Below are positions 1-7,282 of a stretch of 64,000 nt of DNA, piece after piece (within the stretch, counting starts at the first letter, position 1; each line of letters starts with the position of its first letter). The position numbers were made by a program, and so were the translations under genes. The notes under the pieces were generated by a model, which made no database searches, had not been told where the DNA came from, and worked only from the letters and a program-made list of their open reading frames with translations. The stretch is taken from contig JAVRON010000144.1 in the NCBI GenBank assembly GCA_032162705.1, forward strand, positions 1 to 64,000. The letters are read 5' to 3'. Origin of the DNA: QHXN01 sp032162705. Lineage in GTDB: Bacteria; Acidobacteriota; Blastocatellia; Pyrinomonadales; Pyrinomonadaceae.

Positions 1-30
1 CACCGCCTCGATGCGTGTCTTCTCTTTCAT
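1..30 (-). CDS. 5' end of a gene cut by the window edge
   Basis: An ATG on the minus strand at 30-28 opens a frame reading MKEKTRIEAV to the window edge. An AAGGAA Shine-Dalgarno-like stretch lies about 10 nt upstream. Only ten codons are visible, so no function can be given. It would be divergent from the lipoprotein gene that follows. Confidence 0.35.
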   Translation of the reverse strand, partial: MKEKTRIEAV

Positions 31-75
31 CGTCAATAGCATTCCTTTCTTCTGCCACAAGGCAGGTGAAAGCTA

Positions 76-120
76 CTGACAAAATCGCGGTGGAGTTAAC
101 GCTGTCAGAATCGCGGTGGA
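76..120. repeat. two imperfect 19-bp direct repeats upstream of the lipoprotein gene
   Basis: CTGACAAAATCGCGGTGGA and CTGTCAGAATCGCGGTGGA are spaced 26 bp start to start, with three mismatches. They lie between two divergent genes and just upstream of a promoter-like sequence, so they could be tandem regulator-binding sites. That role is inference. Confidence 0.5.
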
Positions 121-142
121 TAGACAGACTTTTATTACCGGA

Positions 143-171
143 TTGACTTTTCACAGGCGCTTTCGTACAGT
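143..171 (+). promoter_or_regulatory. sigma70-type promoter
   Basis: TTGACT and TACAGT are separated by 17 bp, about 60 bp upstream of the lipoprotein start codon. Match to the housekeeping consensus is good in both boxes and in spacing. Confidence 0.5.
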
Positions 172-230
172 CTCCCGTCTCCCTCAGCCCGATAGGGGGT
201 GGCCTTGAGACAAATCCTGAGGAGTAACAG

Positions 231-728
231 ATGAAGAAACTGACTTTAATCTGCGGGCTGGTCTGTGTGCTGTTCATGGCAGCAGCCTGCGCGTCGCCCG
301 CCCCGGCTAACGGCAATGTCAACACGACCTCCAACGCCAACGTAGCCAGCAGGAACGCCGCGCCCGCTGCCAACACTGCCGCGGCCCCCGCTGCGAACTC
401 CAACACGACCAACGCGAACTCGGCGGCGGATCAGAGCGGGAAGCAGGACTTTACGCTGGTCAACAAGACGGGCGTCGAGATCGACAAGGTCTACATCTCG
501 CCGCACGACAAGGACGACTGGGAAGAGGACATCCTCGGCCAGGACACGCTGCCCGACGGCCAGAGCGTCGATATCAAATTCCACCGCGACGAGAAGGCCG
601 CCCAGTGGGACTTGCGCATCGAGGACAAGCAGGGCCACGCCATCGAGTGGGAGAACCTGAACCTGCTCGAAATCTCGAAGGTCACGCTGCACTACAAGGA
701 TGCCAAGGCCACAGCCGAGGTGGAATAG
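231..728 (+). CDS. Asn/Ala-rich lipoprotein
   Basis: A 165-residue protein with a type II signal peptide. It has a charged MKK start, a hydrophobic core and a lipobox AAAC at about residues 17-20, so Cys20 is the likely lipidated residue. Residues 25-70 form a low-complexity linker rich in Asn, Ala and Thr, typical of a flexible tether. Residues 72-165 form a compact acidic domain predicted to be beta-rich (start FTLVNKTGVEIDKVYIS), resembling small exported domains seen in Acidobacteria and Planctomycetes. An AGGAG ribosome-binding site sits 8 nt before ATG. Transcription probably starts at the promoter at 143-171 and ends at the hairpin at 773-820. The biochemical function is unknown. Confidence 0.85.
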   Translation: MKKLTLICGLVCVLFMAAACASPAPANGNVNTTSNANVASRNAAPAANTAAAPAANSNTTNANSAADQSGKQDFTLVNKTGVEIDKVYISPHDKDDWEEDILGQDTLPDGQSVDIKFHRDEKAAQWDLRIEDKQGHAIEWENLNLLEISKVTLHYKDAKATAEVE

Positions 729-772
729 CCCGGCCCATGTCGGCCTTCTGCCCGAGGGGAAGCTTCGGCTCG

Positions 773-820
773 AAAGAGAAAGGGTGAGCACGCATCCGGC
801 GCGGCTCACCCTTTCTCTTT
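773..820 (+). terminator. perfect 17-bp hairpin after the lipoprotein gene
   Basis: Arms at 773-789 and 804-820 are perfectly complementary with a 14-nt loop. The distal arm ends in CTTTCTCTTT, so the 3' side is pyrimidine-rich. A Rho-independent terminator is the natural reading. The A-rich 5' arm means it could also act on the minus strand. Confidence 0.75.
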
Positions 821-861
821 GCGGCTGACACGGTCTCTTTTACACGCGCGGCTGAAGAAGT

Positions 862-1131
862 TTAGTCCGCGTCGTCGAAGCGAATCTTCATGCTCCGGAG
901 CGTCCGGCGGTCTTCGTCCGTAAGGTCGAGCCGTGCCGACTCTTCCGCGTCAGACTCGTCGTATCCGTGCTCGCGCAGGCCGATCTCAAGCCTGAGCGTC
1001 AATTCCATCTCGTAGCCCGCCTCGCGCAGGCGCTCAATGGCCGCGGCCACCTCCGAAGAAGCCTCGACCGCGGAGTTGATAGCCGCGCCCAACTCCTGCA
1101 CGATCTCCTTCGCGTCGTCGTTGATTTCCAA
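862..1131 (-). CDS. small acidic hypothetical protein
   Basis: An 89-residue, strongly acidic, probably all-helical protein with no membrane segment and no signal peptide. The sequence is rich in Glu, Ala and Asp and ends in a charged tail. No family was recognised. Codon usage and GC pattern match the neighbours, which argues for a real gene. It stands alone between the lipoprotein terminator and a hairpin repeat. Confidence 0.6.
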   Translation of the reverse strand: MEINDDAKEIVQELGAAINSAVEASSEVAAAIERLREAGYEMELTLRLEIGLREHGYDESDAEESARLDLTDEDRRTLRSMKIRFDDAD

Positions 1132-1253
1132 ATTGCGTCTCGCGCCCGAAATGAATTGTTTAAGAGGGCTGCCTTCTCTGTAAAAGAGATGCTACGCGAG
1201 CACGCGCGTCGAGGTCAAACGCCCGTCGTACGGAAAGCTAAGATTGGAAAGGC

Positions 1254-1359
1254 GAATTAGCCACAGAGACACAGAGACACAGAGGTTAAGAATGAGAAGA
1301 TGGCTGTTAGACCATCGTTCTTCATTTTCTCTGTGCCTCTACGTCTCTGTGGCTAATTC
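1254..1359. repeat. family A hairpin (ccacagagacacagag arms)
   Basis: Arms beginning GAATTAGCCACAGAGAC (1254-1270) and its complement near 1343-1359 enclose a ~50-nt middle with further partial pairing. The arms are near-tandem copies of 'acagagac'. The element lies between two minus-strand genes. Confidence 0.85.
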
Positions 1360-1371
1360 TGGAACTGACTC

Positions 1372-2508
1372 TTACGAACGGTTCTTGAAGTCCAACTCGC
1401 CATCGACCGCCGCGTAGATGCGCAGGTACATCTTCGTCTCTTCCGGTATCAGAGTGCGCCAGAGCGCGCCGCCCTGGCGCAGATATTTCGGGAGTCGCAA
1501 AGGGTTCGAGTTGTAGCCCGCGGCCAGAAGCTCAGGCTGCGTTGCAAGCCCCGCGTCGAGCGCCGCCGTGACCTCTTCGCTCTTGACGAGCGTGTCCCAT
1601 GTATCCTGCATGTAGAGCAGCATCGCTTCGAGCGCGTTCGAGTGGTCGCGCATCCCTTCGACGAAGTCGGCTTTGAGACCGACCGAAGCGTGCTGCTCGC
1701 GGATAGCCTTGTAGGTCTGCGGAATCATCTGCACCATGCCGCCCGCGCCCGCCGAGCTGACCGAGTAGCGATACGTATCGCCGGAGTTTAAGGCGTAGAG
1801 CGCACGAATCTCTTTGAAGATCGAGGCCGAGTCTTCCGTCTTGAAACGCTTGTGGTCTGTGTGCTCGACGTGGCAGAGGCGCTCGGCCACATCGACGACG
1901 GCGGGGGAAATCCGCTCGCCCTGCTCGGCGAGACGCGCAGCAGCATCGTCCAGGCTTTCGCGTACGTAATCGCCGCCCGCGCGCTCTATCTCGGCGTTCT
2001 CAACCGATGGGTGCGCGGAGGTGTAGTAGGCGACTTCGTGGAGCGAGCCGTCGCGCTCGACGGGGTAGCGCACGACGAGCGGTTGAAGCTCGCGCCCGCG
2101 TGAGTCTTCGACGCGCACAGAGGTGTTGACGTAGTTGGGACGCACGACCTTGACCTTGAGCATCTCGCCGAGCGTGGAGACGGCTGTGACCGTAGCGCCC
2201 TTCGTCAGAAAGTCTGACTTGGCGAGCGTAAGCAGTTGCACACTTTCGCCGCTCGTGTCACCGACCGCGAGCGTCACGAAGTCGGTCGTGTCGGCGGGCG
2301 CGAGTTCGAGCACGCGGCGTGCCTTTGAGATGCGAGCTTGAAGGGCAAGAGCTTCGGGGTTCGCGGCATGCCGGCGCGTGTTATAGGCTTCCACGCGCGG
2401 AGCGGCGGGCGCGAACGAGAAGCCGAAGAAGAGCGGCAACCCGGCGTAGCTGGGCCCCAGAAACACGAGTAGCGGGAGAATAGAAAAAAGAGTCTTTCTC
2501 ATCGGCAA
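1372..2508 (-). CDS. exported lytic-transglycosylase-like (SLT-fold) protein
   Basis: A 378-residue protein with an N-terminal signal or membrane segment (residues 5-33). The first half has no recognised domain. The C-terminal half carries divergent SLT-type motifs: SSAGAGGMVQMIPQTY matches the usual GASGLMQLMP block, and AAGYNSNPLRLPKYL matches the YNAG block. Such enzymes cleave the MurNAc-GlcNAc bond of periplasmic peptidoglycan. The catalytic Glu is not certain. A Glu in CHVEHTDH lies in the right region, but the usual ES pair is missing, so it may be a degenerate or non-catalytic member. The upstream 380 bp hold a direct repeat and a hairpin but no gene. Confidence 0.65.
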   Translation of the reverse strand: MPMRKTLFSILPLLVFLGPSYAGLPLFFGFSFAPAAPRVEAYNTRRHAANPEALALQARISKARRVLELAPADTTDFVTLAVGDTSGESVQLLTLAKSDFLTKGATVTAVSTLGEMLKVKVVRPNYVNTSVRVEDSRGRELQPLVVRYPVERDGSLHEVAYYTSAHPSVENAEIERAGGDYVRESLDDAAARLAEQGERISPAVVDVAERLCHVEHTDHKRFKTEDSASIFKEIRALYALNSGDTYRYSVSSAGAGGMVQMIPQTYKAIREQHASVGLKADFVEGMRDHSNALEAMLLYMQDTWDTLVKSEEVTAALDAGLATQPELLAAGYNSNPLRLPKYLRQGGALWRTLIPEETKMYLRIYAAVDGELDFKNRS

Positions 2509-2550
2509 AATCTCGAATTGTTAGGAAGATTGTTAACGCCGGAATGCCCG

Positions 2551-2589
2551 GAAACCTTGTTCGTTCGTCAGCGTGAAACCTTGTTCGTT
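2551..2589. repeat. two exact 15-bp direct repeats
   Basis: GAAACCTTGTTCGTT occurs at 2551-2565 and again at 2575-2589, spaced 24 bp. They sit just upstream of the transglycosylase-like gene (minus strand) and could be operator sites. Apart from these and the family E hairpin, the stretch 2509-2892 shows no gene. Confidence 0.6.
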
Positions 2590-2791
2590 TCGTCCATGTT
2601 GCGCCCGCGTTGTGCGTCGATTGCAACAGACATCAGACGCCCGAGAGGCGCGCGCAGTTGCACCCCGGCTGCCGTTCAAGTTGGCGCAGGATAAGCGCAC
2701 ACAAACGCTCGCCAAGTCATGCACAGAAACCGTTCGTTGCCCGTGCCGCGCGGCGTGTGCTAGGCTTCGGGAAATTCCTTTCCGTGGCCGC

Positions 2792-2873
2792 AAGCCCGAC
2801 CGTGAGGGAGGGCGTATAACTTTCGAGAGTGCGCCCGGAGGGAGGCCAGACGCCCTCCCTCACGGTCGGGCTT
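2792..2873. repeat. family E hairpin (tccctcacggtcgggctt arms)
   Basis: A 23-bp perfect inverted repeat, arms 2792-2814 and 2851-2873, with a 36-nt loop. Related copies are a single arm at 7069-7096 and a full hairpin at 61690-61790. It lies directly upstream of the mutase gene. Confidence 0.9.
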
Positions 2874-2892
2874 CCGCCGGGTATGAAATTTT

Positions 2893-4530
2893 ATGAGCAC
2901 GAAGACAGACGCGCCCGTCGCTGGCAACGCAGGACGCCTTGAGCGCCGCGAGCACTTTGAGACCTCCTCGGGCATCTCGCTCCCGAACGACTTCAACCCG
3001 TCGAACACAGACGCGGTCGAATACGACCGAGACCTCGGAGACCCCGGCGACTTCCCCTACACGCGCGGCATACGCCGAAACCTGTACCGCGGTCGTCTCT
3101 GGACGATGCGCCAGTACGCGGGCTATGCGACGGCCGAGGAGTCGAACGCGCGCTACAAGTTTCTTCTCGGGCAGGGGACGACCGGCCTCTCGGTCGCCTT
3201 CGATCTACCGACTCAGATCGGGCTGGATTCGGACGACCCTCTGGCTGCGGGCGAGGTCGGCAAGGTCGGCGTCGCGATTGATTCGCTCGAAGACATGGAG
3301 CGGCTCTTCGACGGCATCCCTTTGGGCGAAGTCTCGACCTCGATGACGATTAACGCGACCGCCGCCGTCCTGCTCTGTCTCTACATCGCCGTCGCGAAAC
3401 GGCAGGGCGTCGCTGCTGAAAAACTACAGGGCACGATTCAGAACGACATTCTTAAGGAGTACATCGCGCGCGGCACATACATCTACCCGCCCGCGCCGAG
3501 CCTTCGACTCGTCACGGACACCTTCGCCTTCTGCGCCGCCGAAGTGCCGAACTGGAACACGATCTCCATCAGCGGCTATCACATCCGCGAGGCAGGCTCG
3601 ACCGCCGTGCAGGAGGTTGCGTTTACGCTCGCCGACGCCATCGCATACGTCGAGGCAGCTCTGGCCGTGGGGCTTAAGATTGACGAGTTCGCGCCGCGCC
3701 TCTCCTTCTTCTTCAACGCCCACAACAACCTGCTCGAAGAGGTCTCGAAGTTCCGCGCCGCGCGCCGTCTCTGGGCACGCCTGATGCGCGAGCGCTTCCA
3801 CGCGCGCGACCCGCGCTCGCAGATGCTTCGGTTCCACACGCAGACCGCAGGCTCGACGCTTCAGGCGCAGCAGCCCGAAGTCAACGTCGTCCGCACGACG
3901 ATTCAAGCGCTCGCCGCCGTGCTTGGCGGCACGCAAAGTCTACACACCAACGCGATGGACGAGGCGCTGGCGCTTCCGACCGAACAGTCCGCGCGACTCG
4001 CCCTGCGCACACAGCAGGTCGTCGCGCACGAGTCCGGGGTGGCCGACACGGTTGACCCGCTCGCAGGTTCGTACGCGGTCGAGCAGTTGACGAGCGAGAT
4101 CGAGCGGCGCGCGCTCGACTACATTGAGCGAATCGACGCGATGGGCGGCATGCTCCACGCCATCGAGATCGGCTACGTCCAGCGCGAGATACAGGAGGCG
4201 GCCTACCAGTACCAGCGCGCCGTCGAGACGGAGGACGCGGTGGTCGTCGGCGTCAACCGCTTTCGCGCAGAGGACGAGACGCAGATGACGACGCTTCGCA
4301 TCGACCCCGCAATCGAGCGGGCGCAGGTCGAGCGCCTGCACGCCTTGCGTGAGCGTCGCGACAACGAGCGGACGGAGGTCGCCCTCACGCTCCTCGACGA
4401 CGCCGCGCGCTCGACCGAAAATCTCCTGCCTCGCATACTCACCTGCGTCGAGGCTCACGCCACGGTCGGCGAGATCAGCCACCGCCTCCGCCGCATCTGG
4501 GGCGAGTATCGCGAGGCCGTCACGGTGTAG
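2893..4530 (+). CDS. mcmA1: methylmalonyl-CoA mutase, large (catalytic) subunit
   Basis: A 545-residue protein that interconverts methylmalonyl-CoA and succinyl-CoA in propionyl-CoA catabolism. It covers the substrate-binding TIM-barrel half only. Motifs include WTMRQYAGYAT (residues ~74-84, with the conserved Tyr), FDLPTQIGLDSDDP, SISGYHIREAG (residues ~223-233, with the active-site His), and LHTNAMDEALALPT. The cobalamin-binding domain (DxHxxG) of single-chain ~700-residue mutases is absent. A separate small subunit is therefore expected elsewhere, as in two-subunit bacterial and archaeal enzymes, and none is in this window. The ribosome-binding site is weak. The last 61 bp of the coding region recur at 5540-5600. 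Confidence 0.93.
   Translation: MSTKTDAPVAGNAGRLERREHFETSSGISLPNDFNPSNTDAVEYDRDLGDPGDFPYTRGIRRNLYRGRLWTMRQYAGYATAEESNARYKFLLGQGTTGLSVAFDLPTQIGLDSDDPLAAGEVGKVGVAIDSLEDMERLFDGIPLGEVSTSMTINATAAVLLCLYIAVAKRQGVAAEKLQGTIQNDILKEYIARGTYIYPPAPSLRLVTDTFAFCAAEVPNWNTISISGYHIREAGSTAVQEVAFTLADAIAYVEAALAVGLKIDEFAPRLSFFFNAHNNLLEEVSKFRAARRLWARLMRERFHARDPRSQMLRFHTQTAGSTLQAQQPEVNVVRTTIQALAAVLGGTQSLHTNAMDEALALPTEQSARLALRTQQVVAHESGVADTVDPLAGSYAVEQLTSEIERRALDYIERIDAMGGMLHAIEIGYVQREIQEAAYQYQRAVETEDAVVVGVNRFRAEDETQMTTLRIDPAIERAQVERLHALRERRDNERTEVALTLLDDAARSTENLLPRILTCVEAHATVGEISHRLRRIWGEYREAVTV
4464..4524. repeat. 61-bp direct repeat, copy 1 (mutase 3' end)
   Basis: Matches 5540-5600 at 60 of 61 positions (T4509 versus C5585). 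It encodes the C-terminal GEISHRLRRIWGEYREAVT of the mutase. The two copies flank ~1 kb of gene fragments and a toxin-antitoxin pair, like the ends of an inserted segment. Confidence 0.95.
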
Positions 4531-4613
4531 AATTACTGCATGAACGCTGTTGATAACAACATCATTGTTTGAGGGAAGTCACGCACTTCTACAAGAAAAG
4601 GCCGACCTCGATA

Positions 4614-4835
4614 ATGAATTGCCGCCGCTGTCGAAACTCTATAACCGGCAACCCACGCTGGTGTCCGAACTGCCACGAGTTTGTCCCTGAATCTTTAATC
4701 GGGCAAATACTTGGTGGCAAATACGAACTGCTTGGTGTGTTGGGCATGGGCGGCATGGGGGCAGTTTATCGTGCGCGGCGAAAGCGCATCGGAGACGAGG
4801 TTGTCGTCAAGACTCTTTTGCCCGTGCGAAACTAA
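4614..4835 (+). pseudogene. truncated Ser/Thr protein kinase, N-terminal fragment
   Basis: 73 residues starting at the ATG before a zinc-ribbon-like CRRCRN...CPNC segment, followed by the kinase N-lobe: LGMGGMGAVYRAR is the glycine-rich loop and VVVKTL contains the ATP-binding Lys. The frame stops at TAA three residues after the VVVKTLL segment, so most of the N-lobe and the whole C-lobe are missing. The N-terminal zinc ribbon plus kinase layout resembles the intact kinase at 21478-23547, but this fragment is not simply a copy of it. An upstream in-frame start at 4569 is possible. It lies inside the block bracketed by the 61-bp repeats. Confidence 0.75.
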
Positions 4836-4866
4836 GCAAGGAATTTAAACAGTAAGGAAGTACATC

Positions 4867-5085
4867 ATGCTCACGGAAGAACAGGCCCGAGAAATCCTGC
4901 GCGACCTTAAAGGATTGCCCGCCGAGAAGATTGAAGAGGCACATGACTTCATCCGTTTTCTACAGGCGCAGTATGGAAGCGAACGGGCGACGGATGAAGC
5001 GAGCGAATGGTCTGATGAAGACTTAAGCGACTTCACCGCCGCCTCTTCACGCCATGCCGAACGATCAATCTTTCAGGGAGAGTGA
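4867..5085 (+). CDS. putative antitoxin partner of the MazF/PemK-like toxin
   Basis: 72 residues, acidic and helical, with an N-terminal MLTEEQAREILRDLKGLPAEKIEEAHDFIRFLQ helix pair and an acidic tail (residues 44-58). This is the layout of DUF2281-like antitoxins that bind and block a partner toxin. Its TGA overlaps the ATG of the following toxin (TGATG), so the two are translationally coupled. The antitoxin role rests on this coupling and on size and charge. No DNA-binding fold is obvious. Confidence 0.65.
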   Translation: MLTEEQAREILRDLKGLPAEKIEEAHDFIRFLQAQYGSERATDEASEWSDEDLSDFTAASSRHAERSIFQGE

Positions 5086-5417
5086 TGGTTAAACCGGGCA
5101 TAGTCGTGACGGTTGACTTTCCCGGAGCGCAGGGCATCAAGCGGCGTCCGGCGCTTGTCATCTCGACCGACATATACCATGCGGCGCGTCCCGACGTGGT
5201 GCTTGCCGTCATCACCAGCCAGACAAGAACGGCGACCGCGCCGACCGACTATGTGCTTCAAGATTGGGCGGCGGCTGGGTTGCACAGTCCTTCAGCCTTC
5301 CGCGCGTATCTGGCGACGCTTCCTGCGACAAGCATTGCCGCCGTCATCGGTCAACTATCGGATCGTGATTGGCTTGAGGTGCAAACGCGACTGCGCATCG
5401 CTCTGGCCGTTTCCTAA
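5085..5417 (+). CDS. MazF/PemK-family toxin (predicted endoribonuclease)
   Basis: 110 residues from the ATG at 5085, which overlaps the upstream stop codon; a GTG one codon earlier is also possible. The start GIVVTVDFPGAQGIKRRPALVIS matches the PemK/MazF fold (G-D-x-P----G--RPA-V). VITSQTR (residues ~45-51) and VIGQLSDRDW near the C-terminus are further family blocks. MazF proteins cut mRNA at short motifs until neutralised by the antitoxin. Length is normal for the family and no break is seen. A GGGAG ribosome-binding site lies in the end of the antitoxin gene. Confidence 0.8.
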   Translation: MVKPGIVVTVDFPGAQGIKRRPALVISTDIYHAARPDVVLAVITSQTRTATAPTDYVLQDWAAAGLHSPSAFRAYLATLPATSIAAVIGQLSDRDWLEVQTRLRIALAVS

Positions 5418-5606
5418 ATGCCAGATGTCGCATTTACTCTAAGTCAAAACCTCCAGACGAATTTCCCGGGACGTGCGGGGTTGGTGAATGTGATGGACAG
5501 CATAAACTTTCGCGTGGACGAGGACGAACTCCTCATATTGGTCGGCGAGATCAGCCACCGCCTCCGCCGCATCTGGGGCGAGTACCGCGAGGCCGTCACG
5601 ATCTGA
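5418..5606 (+). pseudogene. chimeric remnant: OppD N-terminus fused to mutase C-terminus
   Basis: A 62-codon frame that starts right after the toxin stop. Residues 10-43 match the N-terminus of an oligopeptide ABC ATPase: 21 of 34 positions equal those of OppD at 8644 (NLQTNFPGRAGLV against NLRTHFPTRAGLV). At LVGE, where OppD continues into its Walker A loop, the frame switches to ISHRLRRIWGEYREAVTI, the tail of the mutase. The junction falls on the shared 9 bp GTCGGCGAG. Without an ATP-binding loop this cannot be an ATPase. Its TGA overlaps the ATG of the next gene. It marks a recombination joint. Confidence 0.85.
5540..5600. repeat. 61-bp direct repeat, copy 2 (mutase 3' end)
   Basis: Second copy of the mutase 3' end, ending in TCTGATGG where the stop overlaps the next gene's ATG. 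That coupling is compatible with this copy being the original mutase end. If so, the 1076 bp between the copies were added later. That polarity is inference. Confidence 0.95.
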
Positions 5607-7030
5607 TGGCGACGAGCGCGAGGAAACTTGTGTGGCCGACGGGGCGGAAAGCTCTATGGCTGGTCTGGCTTCCGGGTTATCTACTCTGTGGGGCGGGCTT
5701 CCTGCTCTGCGTCGTCTCGTTCTATCCCGGCTACATCTCTCCGGATTCCATCCGACAGTTGAGCGAGGGGCGTGCGTGGAGTTTCACAGACTGGCATCCG
5801 CCGCTGATGGCCGCCGTGTGGGGTATCGTTGACCGTTTTATTCCGGGCCCTGCGGGGATGCTTTTGCTGCACAACGCGGCTTTCTGGGGTGCGCTTGGCC
5901 TGTTCTGGCGGGAGACGTATCGAAGGTCTGTGTGGCTCGGACTATCCTTAGTCGTGATCGGGTTCCTGCCGACGACGCTGGCTCTGTTGAGCACTATCTG
6001 GAAGGACGTGGGGTTTGGCGTCTCGCTGCTTTCGGCCTCGGCGCTTCTGTACACGGCGCGGCAAACGAATTCCAGAGGCGCGCTGCTCGGCTCGCTCCCA
6101 CTACTCTTCTATGGCTACGGCGTGCGACAGAACGCCGCGCCTGCGATTCTGCCGCTGGCATTATGGACTGGTTCCGTCGCCTGCCGCGTCTTTCCTTCTA
6201 TACGGAGAAGGGTGGGGAGTAGTTACCGAAGTCTGCCGTTCGTTCTCGGCCTTGCCTGTTTCCTCTGCCTGACGGTGGCCGTGCTGACGACCACGTGGAT
6301 TCTCACCGGAGGACGTAGCTCCTACCTCCTTCAGACCGTGCTGCTCCACGACCTGACGGCCATCTCGAAAGAGAGAGGCGAAGCCTTATTTCCCGACTAC
6401 ATCTTGAGAGACGAAGGGTTCTCTCTGGAGAAGGCTTCGACGCTGTACCAGCCTTACATCGCCACGCCGGTGATTGAGGGCAGAGGCTCAGGGCTAAAGC
6501 TGACGGAAGACCCCTTAGAGATTACGGCGCTGCGCGCGAAGTGGCTGGAGGTCGTGGCAGCGAACAAGGGCGTCTATCTGCGCCATCGCTGGGAGGCATT
6601 CAAGTGGGCGACCGGCTACGGCGTGGAGCACGTGTGCTTTCCGTATCTCGCCACCAGCCACCGGTTCGGCGGCTACGATGTCAACGAACGGCGCATCCAT
6701 CAATTTCTCAGGGCCCTCTTCTGGAAACTCAGAGACACGTTCTTCTTTCGCGGCTTTGTCTGGCTGCTCCTCTCATTCGTTCTACTTTGCCGCGCGTCGG
6801 TCGGACGACTGCGAGACGACCTTGAGCCTGTCTTCGTCTTATCACTCAGCGGTTTTCTCTACGGCGTCGCATACTTCTTCTTTGCGACCTCTTGCGACTT
6901 CCGCTTTTTCTGGTGGACGGCGCTGGCGTCGCTCGTGTCTCTGTGCTTCGCGGTTTCGTTCGAGGCCGGGCGCATGCGAACGCGGCGCGCGGCGGCTGTG
7001 AAGAGTCAGAGCAAATCTCAGATGTCTTAA
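5606..7030 (+). CDS. multi-pass membrane protein, GT-C-like / DUF6020-like
   Basis: 474 residues with about ten hydrophobic segments spread over the whole length. The first luminal loop after TM1 contains FYPGYISPDSIRQLSEG and then WHPPLMAAVWG, the pattern seen in DUF6020 and related GT-C glycosyltransferase-like proteins that use polyprenyl-linked sugars. The acidic residue in SPDS is at the position of the usual catalytic acid. A sugar transfer function is inferred only from this. The ATG overlaps the preceding TGA. The C-terminus is basic and cytoplasmic. A single family E arm follows at 7069. Confidence 0.7.
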   Translation: MATSARKLVWPTGRKALWLVWLPGYLLCGAGFLLCVVSFYPGYISPDSIRQLSEGRAWSFTDWHPPLMAAVWGIVDRFIPGPAGMLLLHNAAFWGALGLFWRETYRRSVWLGLSLVVIGFLPTTLALLSTIWKDVGFGVSLLSASALLYTARQTNSRGALLGSLPLLFYGYGVRQNAAPAILPLALWTGSVACRVFPSIRRRVGSSYRSLPFVLGLACFLCLTVAVLTTTWILTGGRSSYLLQTVLLHDLTAISKERGEALFPDYILRDEGFSLEKASTLYQPYIATPVIEGRGSGLKLTEDPLEITALRAKWLEVVAANKGVYLRHRWEAFKWATGYGVEHVCFPYLATSHRFGGYDVNERRIHQFLRALFWKLRDTFFFRGFVWLLLSFVLLCRASVGRLRDDLEPVFVLSLSGFLYGVAYFFFATSCDFRFFWWTALASLVSLCFAVSFEAGRMRTRRAAAVKSQSKSQMS

Positions 7031-7068
7031 ACTCATCCCTCATCCCTTCGCCATCATCCCTCTCCATG

Positions 7069-7096
7069 CCCTCCCTCACGGTCGGGCTTGCGGCCA
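7069..7096. repeat. single arm of family E repeat
   Basis: A 28-bp match to one arm of the hairpin at 2792-2873 with no complementary arm nearby. It is probably a decayed or half copy. The rest of 7031-7282 shows nothing recognisable. Confidence 0.8.
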
Positions 7097-7282
7097 CCTC
7101 AGCGAGCGGGCCGCGGACTTGCCCGGTGCCCCTACATTCTGAGGCTCGCCACCTCTGGCCGTGGACGCTGTCTTTGTGCTACTTTGCCCGGCGGCGGACA
7201 AGGAGCCTACAGTGCTGTCAGACTCAACCTGACTGTGTCCGGCCACAACCAAAACACTATGCAGTAGAAAGGAACTTCCCAC

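Noticed and set aside
4464..5600. Classical integrative element with attL/attR in the mutase gene
   Set aside because: The repeats fit, but there is no integrase, no tRNA target and only ~1 kb of cargo, so it is kept as a recombination finding and not called a mobile element.
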